Assembly (NCBI GenBank): GCA_030704615.1
Contig: CM060731.1
Coordinates: forward strand, 1,056,001 to 1,116,000
Length of the DNA: 60,000 nucleotides
Origin: Takakia lepidozioides
Taxonomy: Eukaryota > Streptophyta > Takakiopsida > Takakiales > Takakiaceae
Direction of reading: 5' to 3'
Made by a program: the position numbers and the translations under genes. Below, piece by piece: positions 31,431-43,679 of the stretch (position 1 is the stretch's first letter; each line of letters starts with the position of its first letter). The notes under the pieces were generated by a model that saw only the letters and a list, made by a program, of their open reading frames with translations, was not told the DNA's origin and did no database searches.

Positions 31431-32460
31431 AAACTTTTCTAAAATTTATCCCAAAAAAATAAATTGCACCCTATATTTGTTCTCACGTGGTGTTGAAAAT
31501 ACCGGGAGTGACCCCCCCAAGCTCCAACGTCACTAGCCTCCGCCACCATAGCTCGGCTCCTCAGCTCTTTGTTACGACGACAATCCGCTACGCAAGTGAA
31601 AGATCTACCATCCCCCCCTCTCTGTATCAGGAAAGGATTTACACTGCGAATGGCATGCTTATGTCTACGCACCACCCTCATCGACCTACTCAGACCGATA
31701 GCGTTATTACGAACGAGACCTAGATGTTCTCGGGGCGCTCATATTTCCAGCATCCCACGAGGATCTGCGAACACAACGGAGGAAATGTTGATAACAACCT
31801 CACTATCGTGCATTCATCACGTCCCTGTTGCGAGTTATGGGAGCATCTTGAACAACATTCTGGAGCATTTCGTATTATGCACCATAGTCACATGCCCACA
31901 CACAACACGCCAGTCCTTCTGTTTAGCTACAGCAACCTTGAAAGTGTGGAAGTTTCTTTTCAGCGTGATCTCCACAAGCCCCAATGGCCCCGTACCACCC
32001 CCAACACTGCCCCCATCTGGAGACGAGCAGTCGGCACACCCATGGTGCAACTTACTTTTATGTGTGCGGTACACTCCCAGAGTTTTGGAAAATGGTGTCC
32101 CCAACATCGTGCTCATGACAACGCCTAGTAGAGCTTGGAGACTCAGCTGGCACCTCTAGTACCTGTGCGGCTTCCGACTGACGAGTAGGGCGTCGGATGC
32201 CATAATCGCAAGGAGCGAATGTTGGGAGACTCAACTCATCTGGCCCACGCATTAGATCCCAACTGGATCCATGCTCAGGCGCCGATGTACCATACCAGCA
32301 GCCTGCCATCGCGATATATCGTATGCTTAGCTTTACATATGCAGTTGGTATCATGTAGGTGGGGGTGTAAGCAGCTTTGGACTGTAGGTGTGTGGGTTGA
32401 GGATGCTTGGTTTCATATTTCTAGGTTAATGTCTGCTGGGTTGATTATCAGGTGGCCAAG
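31431..32460. other. No recognised gene
   Basis: Long overlapping frames on both strands (for example 31569-32159 plus) have no recognisable motif. Probably remains of a mobile element; the boundary with the LINE at 32470 is not sharp. Confidence 0.35.
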
Positions 32461-32469
32461 CCGATGTTT

Positions 32470-33696
32470 GAGATAGTCAAGGGTGGGTTTAGGGAGGGGT
32501 TAAAAATGGCCTTGTGGGCTTTTTTGGGGTGATCATGTAGCAGTTGGTTAAAGGAGGTTACAATTTTTTTATGATTATCGGTAGCTTTTTGTTTGGTGAT
32601 GTGATAAGCGGCTTTCTTGGCGTCCCTCCCAACTTTGAATAGGGCAGTTATCTAGTTAGGGACGTCGAGAGGATTGTCAGGTGGGGGCATGAGGGCTTGG
32701 CATGGTGTTATATTATTCAAGCAGGTAATGCAGGGGTCAGCTCTCCTGTTGTTGCATGGGTGTATTGTAACAGAGTTAGGGATAATGGTGAGGGCCCGTC
32801 TGACCGTGGGGTATGTGTTGAGATGTGAAGTCCATGCTCGTTTCTATGTGCGGGTGAGGTATCGGCCGTTTTGTTTTGAGCGTTCTGTTTGCGGGATTCC
32901 AGGGGAGGCGGAGCAGGTGGCGATGACACTTTTGGACATTTCTTGCATTATTGTTGTAAGGGTGTCTACGGCTTCGTTCCAAGTTTTGTTTGGGAATTGC
33001 ATTATGTTTGTGTTAGATAGGGTGTCTGCTAGGTTTAGTATGAGGTGTACAGATGTTGGATGGAAATATTTTTGAAAGGCGGATATGTTTCGTTGGGGAA
33101 GTGGGGATAGAATTCTAGCTTGTTGCGGTGGTGCATGTATGGTTGGTATAGGTCTAAAGGGGATGAGGGATGAGGGAAAGGTTACGGAGACAGGGTAGTG
33201 GTCTGAGTTACATAAACTGTTGATGTGTACATGACTGTTAAGATAAGTTGGGATCTCATTTTATGTTTCTAGGTAAAAACCGTCTAGAAGGCTGAGGGGG
33301 GAATAGTTGAGTCCACCTTGCCTAGAGTAATGGTGGTCGGCGGGTATGTAGCGGAGGTGGTGTGTTCTAGTAAATTTTGCCCATTTGTGGTCCAGCGAGG
33401 ATGGGGATTTGTGTATACCATTATATGTATGTCCTTGGAGAGCAATATCTCTGTTGAAGTCGTCTGCTAAGATGTAGTGCTGGTGGGGGGTTGTGGGTTG
33501 GGTGAGTGTGTTTGAGATGGTGAGTAAGATATCAGGGATTAGAGAAAGATCATCTATGTGTGATGGCATGTATAGGTGTATGAGGATGGTGGGTGGGAGT
33601 GCAAGGAGGTGTAGTTTAATGATCTGGAGGTGTGTTCGGAGGGGGAGGGCCACAGGGATTTCAATCATGGTACTAGGGAGTGATGCGTGCATAGGA
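32470..33696 (-). pseudogene. LINE fragment, copy 2 (endonuclease and linker)
   Basis: Minus strand, same family as copy 1 but reaching further 5'. It holds HQHYILADDFNRDIALQG (the GDFN endonuclease motif with Gly to Asp), KWAKFTRTHHLRYIPADHHY, then SLLDGFYLET, SDHYPVSV-type sequence, the linker block MQEMSKSVIATCSASPGIP, and ITKQKATDNHKKIVTSFNQL near 32,560. Stops and shifts are scattered and no reverse transcriptase is present. Its 5' edge abuts the LTR of C1 at 33698. Confidence 0.7.
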
Positions 33697-33697
33697 T

Positions 33698-34560
33698 TGT
33701 TAGAGGACTGTCTGGGACTTAGACACTTATACGGGATCTGTAGGGTACCCTTAATTTTTGCACAGACTGAGACCAACAGGAGCCTTAGGGGTGACAGCAG
33801 CGCACTGTAGAGGGGGTTTACACAGCCCGTCACAGCCAACACAGCCCGTCACAGTCGTCACAGCCGACACAGCCAACACAGCCCGTCACAGCCGTCACAG
33901 TCGTCACAGCCGACACAGCCAGACACAGTCAGCACAGCTCGTCACAGCCTGACACAGCCATCACAGCCAACACAGCCCGTCACAGCCGACACAGCCACAC
34001 AGCCAGTCACAGCCCGTCACAGCCCGACACAGCCAAACACAGTCGCACAGCCAATCACAGCCCGTCACAGTTTCACACAGCCAGTCACAGCTTGACACAG
34101 CTGTCACGATCATAGGGAACGGAGAGCAGGACAGGGAACGACTGTGGGGAACAACACCTGCAAATGGAACATGTTAGTTCACGGACGACGGTTAGTGAGG
34201 GAAACGGTTAGAGCCACGGGTAGGAAGATAAAGGGAGAAGCAAGGATTGAGTAGGGGGCTTTTTGGGGGATGATTCTTGGAAGCACGTCAGGAGAGAGAG
34301 AGGATCGGGCGGAGAGTAAGAACGGAAGCAAAGATGGAGAGCACGGTGAAGGAGGAGAGATGATTAGTAGATGCTTGTTATATGCAAAACTGTAGTGATA
34401 TTGTAGAGCAGATTAGAGACACAATGGCTTCGGCCTGATACCTGATAAATCATAATCTGATACTTATACGATACAACCACACTGTGTAGAGAGATCTGAG
34501 TGAAGCTGTGGAATGAATGGATGGGTTGATGGAATCCGATAAATTGATGAAGCAAACTGA
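33698..34560 (+). repeat. 5' LTR of C1 with CACAGCC minisatellite
   Basis: Begins TGTTAGAGGACTGTCTGGGA and aligns with 40262 onward to CACTGTGTAGAGAGA. At 33820-34110 it holds about 30 variants of a 7-11-bp word built on CACAGCC (CACAGCCCGT, CACAGCCAA, CACAGCCGA). The 3' edge is not fixed because no standard primer site is recognised. Confidence 0.65.
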
Positions 34561-34648
34561 TACTTAATTATCAATGGTAAGGTAGCTAACATGAATGCCA
34601 AAAGGGAAACAAAGAGGAAACACCCCCATGATACACTAGCTGTAGGTC

Positions 34649-35344
34649 ATGACTGATTGTTCTGCGCGGGCTGAGTACTTAGAGATTTCCAACTCTTCTA
34701 TCTTGGAGTTTCCGCCTCGAATAGCGAAGGGATGGGTGAGTAAAAGCCGCGCAACATTTGGCGACCATACTGGGGAACTGAGTAATGAACAACCAGATGT
34801 GACAGGCATCTGGTGGGATCATGGTGGTTGGACCATTAAAGAATTTGAAGCGAATCAAATTACCTGTGGAACGAAGGAAGAAAGATTGTCCAAACAATTC
34901 TTTCAAAGGTTCTTGGAATTGCCAGACGGTTGTAAAGAAAATATTCTTAAGCGAGTGCATGATGCTGATCCGGAATGGGGTCTGGAGAAAGGAGTGATAA
35001 AGATTTATCAGGTAGCCTGTAGAGGAAGAGCACGTTGGTTACCAACGTTGGTTTATGTGATAGCATTGCTATCCATTAAGCGAGTAGAGTTTGAAGGCTG
35101 GGAGGAAAGAAAAGTGAATGTTTATACTCATATGCATGAAGAGCTTGTACTGGTAAAGAATTGGATTCCAAAGGATATTTTGTGGATCAAACTCACACCA
35201 AGAACAGCTTTCCAGACTTGTTTGCCATATGGTTATATGGTAACGGAGACTTCAAGTATAGCCAAGGGTGCATTGAAGCTTGAAAGAAACCCAGGCATAA
35301 ACGAGAGATATTACAGAAGAGAGTTTTGGTTATTGCCACATTAA
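34649..35344 (+). pseudogene. C1 gag, N-terminal domain
   Basis: About 230 residues: FEANQITCGTKEERLSKQFF, LELPDGCKENILKRVHDADP, WGLEKGVIKIYQV, VNVYTHMHEELVLVKNWIP. The fold is not recognised. It is repeated, slightly shorter at its start, in C2 at 40944, so it belongs to the element. A stop at 35342 separates it from the acidic/Pro-rich region. Confidence 0.6.
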
Positions 35345-35536
35345 AAGAAATGAAAGACATGGGACATGAGTGATGAAAGAGAAGCTAGACGCCAGAGATA
35401 TTCAGCAAAAAGATAAAGCTATCTGAAAGCTAATTATCCATATCTTTGGGAGAGAGGAATAGACATAGGGGAATCATCTGGACCTCTCACACCATTAAGA
35501 TCAAAGAGTACATCACCCATACCGGAAGAACTAGAG

Positions 35537-36213
35537 TTGGATGCCACTCCTTCTGTTTCTTTGCAAGAAAGATTAAGGGAATTGGTACAGGAAGAAGATC
35601 AATCACGAGGTGAAAGATCTGAGGTACATCCCTGGATAAAAGATTTGACAGAAATCTTTGATAAGAGTTGGCATGGAACACCAAAAGCAGGAACTCCAGT
35701 TTCTGAAACGGAAGGTGAAGAAGGAAAGAAGATGTGGCAGAGCCAACGGAGAGTTCAGACTCTCCAACACCAGTACAGTTGAGTTACATGAGTGAAGAAG
35801 AAACCCAAGGGCAGAACTTGGAGGATGAAAACAGAGAGAAGAAATTGGAAGAGGAAGAATATGAAGAAGTAGACCCAACAGCTGAGGTTGAGACTACAAC
35901 CAGGACATCCCAACCCGTTGGACCTGGATCAAGTGGAGCACTTGGATCACAGGCCAACGAAGGTGTCGGCTCAGGGGGATCAGGCGGGCTGCCTGGATCT
36001 GGCTCTGGGGGGACAGGGAGTGTGGGAAGTAGTGCAACTGAAGCTAGGAATACTGTGAATATCGTGGGGCCGGAAGCAGGGAGTGCTCAAGGGCCACCAC
36101 TTGGTGGAAGATCCACCACAAAAACAACAGGTCCAGAAGGACCAACACCAGCAAGGGTGCCAGCACCTGTCAGTGGGCAGAAGGTAGGGCCACAGATGGC
36201 GTTACAACTCTAG
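35537..36213 (+). pseudogene. C1 gag, acidic and Gly/Thr-rich linker
   Basis: Two overlapping frames (35537-35782 and 35734-36213) give an acidic stretch (MSEEETQGQNLEDENREKKL) and a Gly/Ser/Thr-rich segment (QPVGPGSSGALGSQANEGVG). Matched by 41581-42250 in C2. Low complexity, probably a flexible linker. Confidence 0.5.
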
Positions 36214-36279
36214 TGCAACAAACAAGTACGCACTCAGGAGACATGTAGCCCCATGTGCCAACTACCCTAGTGGGCATGG

Positions 36280-37659
36280 TTGTTGAATGTCTCCCAACCA
36301 ACACGGGCAAAACCACCCTTTCCAATATATTCAGGAAAAGGGGATCCCGATGTACACATTAGCCAATTTGAGCACATGTGTATAGTGAACAATGAGAATG
36401 GCGATGATGCCAAGATGAGATTGTTTCCTTGTTCACTTATTAAGAAAGCAAGTGAATGGTATGCAAGATTCCCTGATAATCATTTCCTAACCTGGAATGG
36501 CTTGAATACAACATTTCGAAATAGGTTCAGGACAAGTAAAACTGAAGATGAAGTGTATGGAAGTTTACAACAGTTAAAGCAAAAGAAGCATGAAACTGTT
36601 GAAGAGTATATGGAAAAGATGGAATTGATGATGAAAAAGCTGGCTGCAGTACCAGCACCTGGTTTACAGAAGACTTGGTTTGTGAGTGGACTAAGACCAG
36701 AGTTGCAAAAGAAAGTGGATATGTTACCCCATAATACAGTGGAGGAGGCATTTGAAACTGCAAACAGAATTGAGCAATTGGGAATGCTCAGGAGAGAGAA
36801 AAGGGATGATGAGGACTCTGAGGATGAGTCAGATGAAGAAGAAGAGCAAGAACTAAAAGGAGAGTAAGAGAAAGGAGAAGTTGAAGAGGGATAACTATGA
36901 AAAAAGATTGGAAGAAATCTTGAAGAAGTATGCCACAGAGGCTGCAACACATTGGAGGAAGGGTGTATGGTGTGCAAAGTGCCAGAATGAAGGCCATACC
37001 ACCACAGAATGCCACATGAAGGAGAAACACTGTACTATCTGTAAAATGGATAACCATTCTATCGAGAATTGTTACTATAACAGAAGGACAGTTGCAAGAG
37101 AACCTAGGCAAGTAAGGGTGCATCAGGTGCAGCCCCAGCCAAGAAGAACAATGATCAGGACCACTATGGTAGGTCTGGTGGATATAACAATGGCATGGAA
37201 GGAAGAGGTAATTCAAGAGGAAATTACCAAGGAAATTCCAGAGGCAACTATCAGGGTAATCCAAGGGGGAATTACCAGCCCGGGAATCAGGATTATAGAA
37301 ATAATCCAAGAACAGACCAAGGGCGAGGACCCAATGGTGAAGAACTATGTTACTATTGTAATCAGCCAGGACATCGCAGGGCAGCCTGTGCATTCTGGAT
37401 AAGACACCAGAATGAGATGAGAGCTCCTGTGAATGAGGGCCCAGTGGTGGCAGCTCACATGGTTAGGCCATGTGTTGTACCAGAAGTAAGTACAATGATA
37501 GTAACAAGAAGTAAAGCCAAACTAATACCTCCAGTAGTAGAGGAAGAAGATGATAATGAAGGTGGCAATGATATGCCTGAAGATGAAGAGATTTGGAGAG
37601 ATGAGAAGGAACTGCACAAAGAAGTGGCAGATACCAAAGGGAAATCAGAAGAGTACTGA
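36280..37659 (+). pseudogene. C1 gag core and zinc knuckles
   Basis: Gag core: FPIYSGKGDPDVHISQFEHM, LIKKASEWYARFPDNHFLTW, HETVEEYMEKMELMMKKLAA and TWFVSGLRPELQKKVDML, the usual retrotransposon gag pattern. After a shift near 36870: CAKCQNEGHTTTECHMKEKH with CTICKMDNHSIENC, and in another frame CYYCNQPGHRRAAC, giving three CCHC-type knuckles. A Gly/Asn/Arg-rich stretch (RGNYQGNPRGNYQPGN) resembles RNA-binding RGG/GN regions. Acidic tail to 37659. Confidence 0.75.
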
Positions 37660-37929
37660 TATTCCTGTGGCAAGATTCTCTGATTCTGATGAAGAAGAAA
37701 GGAGTGAGGATGAAAGGAAGAAAGAAGATGCAGACATGCAAAGTAATGAAGAGACTTTGGCTGAAGTAATATGCCAGACCAAAGCAAAATTACCATTGGA
37801 CAGCTATTAGCTTGGCACCTTATTTAGCCACAGGCTGTATCAAGCAATCAATCGAATTGCCCAGGAGACAGGAAAACAGACCTGAACAGCAAGGTGACCA
37901 GTTCTAATGTGAAGCTCGGAAGGGCGAGA

Positions 37930-38140
37930 AACAGTCATGGACTTTGATGATTCTAATGCCAGTAATCCAATTGAGAATTGGAAGCACAGAACTAACTGAT
38001 GTACTGATAGATTAAGGTTCTGGAGTGAATATCATGACAGACCAATTAAGGAAGAAGCTTGGTCTAAGTAACATGAAACCAGCCCCATTTACAGTAACAA
38101 TGGCAGATCAAGAAGTGTCAGCCATTGGGATTGATAAGAG
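37930..38140 (+). pseudogene. C1 aspartic protease remnant
   Basis: The frame reads NPIENWKHRTELTDVLID then a TAA where C2 has the first Gly of its active site, then GSGVNIMTDQLRKKLGLSNM. The stop sits in the catalytic D-G-G/S motif, so the enzyme is dead. Confidence 0.65.
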
Positions 38141-38469
38141 GAGTTAAATACAGATACAGAAGATGATCTTTATATCACAGTAACTGTGTTGAAGATGGAT
38201 GAAGTCATGGAGGCTTACTCCCTTATTATTGGGACGTCCGTGGCTGAAACAGGCCAGGTATTCCATGACTGGAATTCTCAGTTACTAACCCGTGCATATG
38301 GGATACACGAGATACAAATTACCACAAGAAATCTAGTAAGAATTACCTGCTACAAGAAGACCTCGAGGAGTCAGAGAGTATGACTGGAAAGGAGGACTGG
38401 ATGAGGTCATGAAACACTGCTCCTTGCCTTGATGCTAGCAGCTGACAATAATACCCTAGAATTGTTCCA

Positions 38470-40215
38470 GCAAACACCCCAACCCTACTTATCGTACTAG
38501 TTTTTACTTGTGTCTGCGTCCAACAGGCATTCACATTTTTGCCTGGATTGTTCCACCATTGATTGGTTCGGAAACGTATTCATTCCAGAGCTTCTCCACA
38601 TCTCTATTATCTGTTTTTCGATACTTTCCTGTCGACCACATTGGCAGTAACATGTCAAAATCACTCCAACACCACCATAGATCCACCAACGAGGTAACTT
38701 GCAGAACATTTGGTACAATTCCAGCTTTGATGATATCCCCATGCACCTCTTTGCCCTTCTCCAGGGCGTCTGCCAGGCTTGCAAGCATTGCCAATGCACA
38801 CAAACATGATGTGCTTCCCCCATCATTTGCTCATAGGTCTCCAAAGCCTCCATCCCACATCCCTGCTGTGCATACCCTACAACCATCGCACTCCACGACA
38901 CCACATCTCGTTCAGCCATAGTGTCGAACACTCCCTTTGCATCCTAGATGCACCCACATTTTGCAAACATGTTCACCAGGGTTTTGTTCAGAATGACATC
39001 TGGTACAATTCCAGCTCTGAAGATGTCGCCATGCACCTCTTTCCCCTTTTCCAAAGCTGCTAGGGCAGTGTTCAGATTGACATTTGGCACAATTTCAGCT
39101 TTGATGATATCCCCATGCACCTCTTGCCCTTCTCCAGGGCTGTCAGGCTTTCACAAGCATTGCAAATGCACACAAACATGATGTGCTTCCCCCATCATTT
39201 GCTCATAAGTCTCCAAAGCCTCCATCCCACGTCCCTGCCGTGCATACCTTGCAAGCATCGCACTCACGATACCACATCCTCGTTCAGCCATAGTGTCGAA
39301 CGCTCCTTCATCCTAGATGCACCCACATTTTACAAACATGTCACCAGGGTATTGTTCAGATGACATCTATCTGGTACAATTCCAGCTCTGAAGATGTCGC
39401 CATGTACCTCTTTCCCCTTTTCCAGAGCTGCCAGGGCAGTGTTCATAATGACATTTGGCACAATTCCACCTTTGATGATATCCCCATGCACCTCTTTGCC
39501 ATTGTCCAGGGCTCAATGCACCCACATTTTGCATACATGTCCACCAGGGTATGGTTCATAATGACATTTTGTACAATTCCAGCTCTGAAGATGTCGCCAT
39601 GGACCTCTTTCCCCTTTTCCAAGAGCTGCCAGGGCAGTGTTTAGAATGACATTTGGTACAATTCCAGCTTTGATGATATCCCCATGCACCTCTTTTGCCC
39701 TTGTCTAGGGCTGCCACGCTTGCACAGCATTGTAAATGCACACAAACATGATATGGCCGGGCTTCACCCCTTCCCCCATCATTTGATCATAGGTATCCAA
39801 AGCCTCCATCCCACGTCCGTGTTGTGCATACCCTGCCCGCATCGCACTCCACAACACCACATCTCGTTCAAGCCATAGTGTCGAAAACTCCCTTTGCATC
39901 CTCAATGCATCCACATTTTGTATACATGTCCAGGTCAGAGCAGTGTTCAGAATGACATCTGGTGCAATTCCAGCTTTGACCGATGTCACCATGGACCTCT
40001 TCCCCTTTTCCAGGCTTGCACACGTATTGCAAACCCAAACAAACGTGATGTGGTTGGGCTTCACCCCTTCGCGCATCATTTGCTCACAGGTCTCCAAAGC
40101 ATTCGTACCACACCCATGCTTGGTAATCCTGCCAACATTATATTCCACGTGATCAAAGATCGTTGAGGATTTCTGTGTTGAACACTTGGTGATCATCCAT
40201 GATGCTCCCGTCACG
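38470..40215 (-). pseudogene. PPR pseudogene array
   Basis: At least five PPR units are stacked on the minus strand, e.g. near 40010-39710 (VKAGIAPDVILNTAL, LERDVVLWSAMRAGYAQHGR, ALDTYDQMMGEGVKPGHIMF) and 38931-38530 (MAERDVVSWSAMVVGYAQQG, LEKGKEVHGDIIKAGIVPNV). The spacing is irregular, and the HGDI(I/V)KAGI half-unit is repeated several times without the intervening MYAKCG part (about 39010, 39090, 39390, 39460, 39570, 39660). Stops and shifts occur throughout. This is internal duplication of a decaying PPR gene, lying between two gypsy C copies. Confidence 0.75.
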
Positions 40216-40261
40216 GCGCCGCCACGTCAGCTTCCACATCGTCGTCCACGTCTGCGTCCAT

Positions 40262-40943
40262 TGTTAGAGGGTTGTCTGGGAATTAGACATTTTTACAGGT
40301 TCTGTGGGGTACCCTTAAGTTTGCGCAAACTTACGGATAGTAGACTTAGACCCATATAGGCCTTGGGGTGGGTAGACAGGGCTTACACAGTCAGTCACAG
40401 CCTTACACGGTTAGGCAGAGCTTGACACAGCTTGTCACAGTCTGACACAGCCTTATACAGCTTGTCACAGTCTGACACAGCCTTACACAGCCTATCACAG
40501 CCTATCACAGTCTATCACAGCCTGACACAGCCCGCCACAGTCCGACACAGCCAGTCACAGCCTGACACAGTTTGGCACAACCCATCACAGCATTCACAGG
40601 GAACGACTATTGTGGAACGACATCTGCAGAGGGAACGTGCATACTGTCTTGAATGACAGTTAATTAGTTAGGCGGTTAGAAGAGCTTGCAAGTAGAATAG
40701 GCAGAGTAGCAACAGAGGGGGATACTTCTTGGATCATGACTTGGTCATCCGGGAGGAAAGGACGATCTGGAGCGGAGGGATGGAGAGCGCAGTGGAGTAG
40801 GAGACCTGATCTGTTGATGCTTGATGAATGCAAGCTGTAGAGTTGAACTGTAGAGCAGAATAGAGACACCATGGCTTCGGCCTGATACTTGATAGATATT
40901 AATCTGATACATATTTCATACTCACACTGTGTAGAGAGACCTG
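40262..40943 (+). repeat. 5' LTR of C2 with CACAGCC minisatellite
   Basis: TGTTAGAGGGTTGTCTGGGA start as in C1. The CACAG-type array at about 40386-40590 is shorter and differently ordered from that of C1 (CACAGCCTGA, CACAGTCTGA, CACAGCCTAT), so the array changes length between copies. Confidence 0.65.
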
Positions 40944-43480
40944 GGATTCTTTCAGAGGTTCTTGGAATTGCCAGACGGTTGCAAAGAAAACATTCTTAAG
41001 AGAGTGCATGATGCTGATCCTGAGTGGGGTCTGGAGAAAGGAGTGATAAAGATTTATCAGGTGGCCTATAGAGGGAGAGCAAGTTGGTTACCAACACTGG
41101 TTTCTGTGGTAGCATTGTTATCCATTAAACGAGTGGAGTTTGAAAGCTGGGAGGAACGGAAGGTGAATGTTTACACTCACATGCATGAAGAACTTGTACT
41201 GGTAAAGAATTGGATTCCTAAGGATATCCTGTGGATCAAACTTACACCAAGAACAACTTTTTAGACGTGCTTGCCATATGGTTATATGGTAATGGAGTCT
41301 TCTAGTATAGCCAAGGGTGCATTAAAGCTTGAAAGAAATCCAGGCATATACGAGAGATACTACAGAAGAGAGTTTTGGTTATTGCCTCATTAAATATATG
41401 AAAGACATGGGACATGAGTGATGAAAGAGAAGCTAGACTCCACAGATATTCAGCAAAAAGAGAAAGTTATTTGAAAACTTGCTAATCATCCATATCTTTG
41501 GGAGAGAGGAATAGACATAGGGGAATCATCTGGACCTCTCACACCATTAAGACAGAGAGTCAACATCACCCATACCGGAAGAATCAGAGTTGGATGCCAC
41601 TCCTTCTTATTCTTTACAGGAAAGATTAAGGGATTTGGCACAGGAAGAAGATCAGCCACGAGGGGAAAGATCTGAGGTCCTTGGATTAAGATTTGACAGA
41701 AATCTTTGATCAGAGTTGGCATGGAACACCAAAAGCAGGAACTCCAGTTTTTGAAGCACAGGACAAAGAAGGAGAGGATGATGTAGCAGAGCCAACGGAG
41801 AGTTCAGACTCTCCAACATCACTGCAGTTGAGTTATATGAGTGAGGAAGAAGAAATCCAAGAGAAGAACTTGGAAGATGAAACAGAGAGAGAATTTGGAA
41901 GATGAAGAGTATGAAGAGGTAGACCCAACAGTTGAGGTTGAGACTACAACCAGGACATCCAACCTGTTGGACCTGGATCAAGTGGAGCACTTGGATCATA
42001 GGCCAACAAAGGTGTCGGCTCAGGGGGATCAGGCGGGCAGCTTGGATCTGGCTCTGGGGGGACAGGGAGTGTGGAAAGTAGTGCAATTGTAGCTGGGGAT
42101 ACTGTAAGTACAGAGGGGCTTGTAGCAGGAAGTGCTCAGGGGCCAACACCTGTTGGGAGTTCCACCACTACAACAACAATTCCTCAAGGACCAGCACCAA
42201 CAGGAGGACCAACACCTGTCAGTGGGCAGGGTGTAGGGCCACAGATGGCGGTACCTCCAACACGGGAAAAACCACCTTTTCCCATATATGCAGGGAAAGG
42301 GGATCCTGATGTACACATCAGCCAATTTGAGCACATGTGTATTGTGAACAATGAGAATGGCGATGATGCCAAGATGAGACCGTTTCCTTGTTCACTTATC
42401 AAGAAAGCAAGTGAATGGTATGCAAGGTTTTCTAATAATCATTTCCTAACCTGGAATGGCCTTAGTACAACATTCTGAAACAAGTTCAGGACAAGCAAAA
42501 TTGAGGATGAAGTGTATGGGAGTTTACAAAAGTTAAGGCAAAAGAAGCATGAAACTGTTGAAGAATATATGGAAAAAATGGAGTTAATGATCAAAAAGTT
42601 GGCTGCTGTACCAGCACCAGGATTACAGAAGACCTGGTTTGTGAGTGGACTAAGACTTGAATTACAAAAGAAAGTGGATATGCTCCATAATAACAGTGGA
42701 AGAGGCATTCGAAACAACCAACAAAATTGAGCAATTGGGAATGCTCAGGAGGTATAAGAGGGATGATGAGGACTCTGAAGATGAGTCAGATGAGGAAGAA
42801 GAGCAAGAGCTCAAGAGGAAGAGTAAGAAGAAGGAAAAGTTGAAGAGGGATAACTATGAGAAAAGACTGGAAGAAATAGAGGCTGCAACACATTGGAGAA
42901 AGGGTGTTTGGTGTGCAAAATGCCAGAATGAAGACCATACCACAGCTGAATGCCACATGAAGGAGAAACATTGTACTATCTGTAAAATGGATAACCATTC
43001 TAATAGAATTGTTATTACAACAGAAGACAGCTGCAAGAGAACCTAGGCAAGTGAGGGTGCATCAATGCAGCCCCAGCCCAAAAAACAATGATCAGGACCA
43101 CTATGATAGGCCTGGTGGATATAACAATGGTATGCAGGAAATCCAGGGGAATTACCAAGGCAATCCCAGAGCAACTATCATGGTATCCAAGGGGGAATTA
43201 TAAGCTAGGGAATCAGGATTATAGAAATAATCCCAGAACAGACCAAGGGCGAGGACCCAATGGTGAAGAACTGTGTTACTATTGTAACCAAGCAGGACAT
43301 CGCAAAGCAGCCTGTCCATTCTGGATCAGACACCGGAATGAGATGAGAGCTCCTGTGAATGAAGGGCCAGTAGTGGCAGCTCACATGGTTAGGCCATGTT
43401 TCGTACCAGAAGTAAGTACAATGATAGTTACCAGAAGCAAAACTAAACTAATATCTCCAGTGGATGAGGAAGGATGTTAA
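40944..43480 (+). pseudogene. C2 gag and zinc knuckles
   Basis: Same domains as C1: ELPDGCKENILKRVHDADP, then the acidic and Gly-rich linkers, the gag core (FPIYAGKGDPDVHISQFEHM, LIKKASEWYARFSNNHFLTW), and knuckles CAKCQNEDHTTAECHMKEKH and CYYCNQAGHRKAAC. Stops at about 41262, 42478 and 43040 and several shifts make it inactive. A small deletion removes the EILKKYAT segment found in C1. Confidence 0.75.
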
Positions 43481-43679
43481 TGAAGATGGCAGTGATGTGC
43501 CTGAAGATGATGAGGCTTGGAGAAATGAGAAGGAACTGCACAAGGAAGTGGCTGATACCATAAGGGAAATGCAGAAGGATACTGATATCCCTATGGCAGA
43601 TTCTTCTAACTCTGAAAGAGAAGATGAAGAAGGTGAAGAGAAAGTGAAGCAGAAGGCTTTCACAAGTGCAGGATAATGA

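Larger units (their letters stand above)
33698..38440 (+). mobile_element. Ty3/gypsy element C1 (5' part only)
   Basis: LTR-like start TGTTAGAGG at 33698, then gag, zinc knuckles and protease in order; the element breaks off at about 38440 in what would be the protease-RT linker (RRPRGVREYDW). C2 carries the same family from 40262. No pol or 3' LTR. Confidence 0.7.

Noticed and set aside
33820-34110. Centromeric or telomeric satellite
   Set aside because: The CACAGCC words vary in length and lie inside a sequence shared by both gypsy C copies, so they belong to the LTR.
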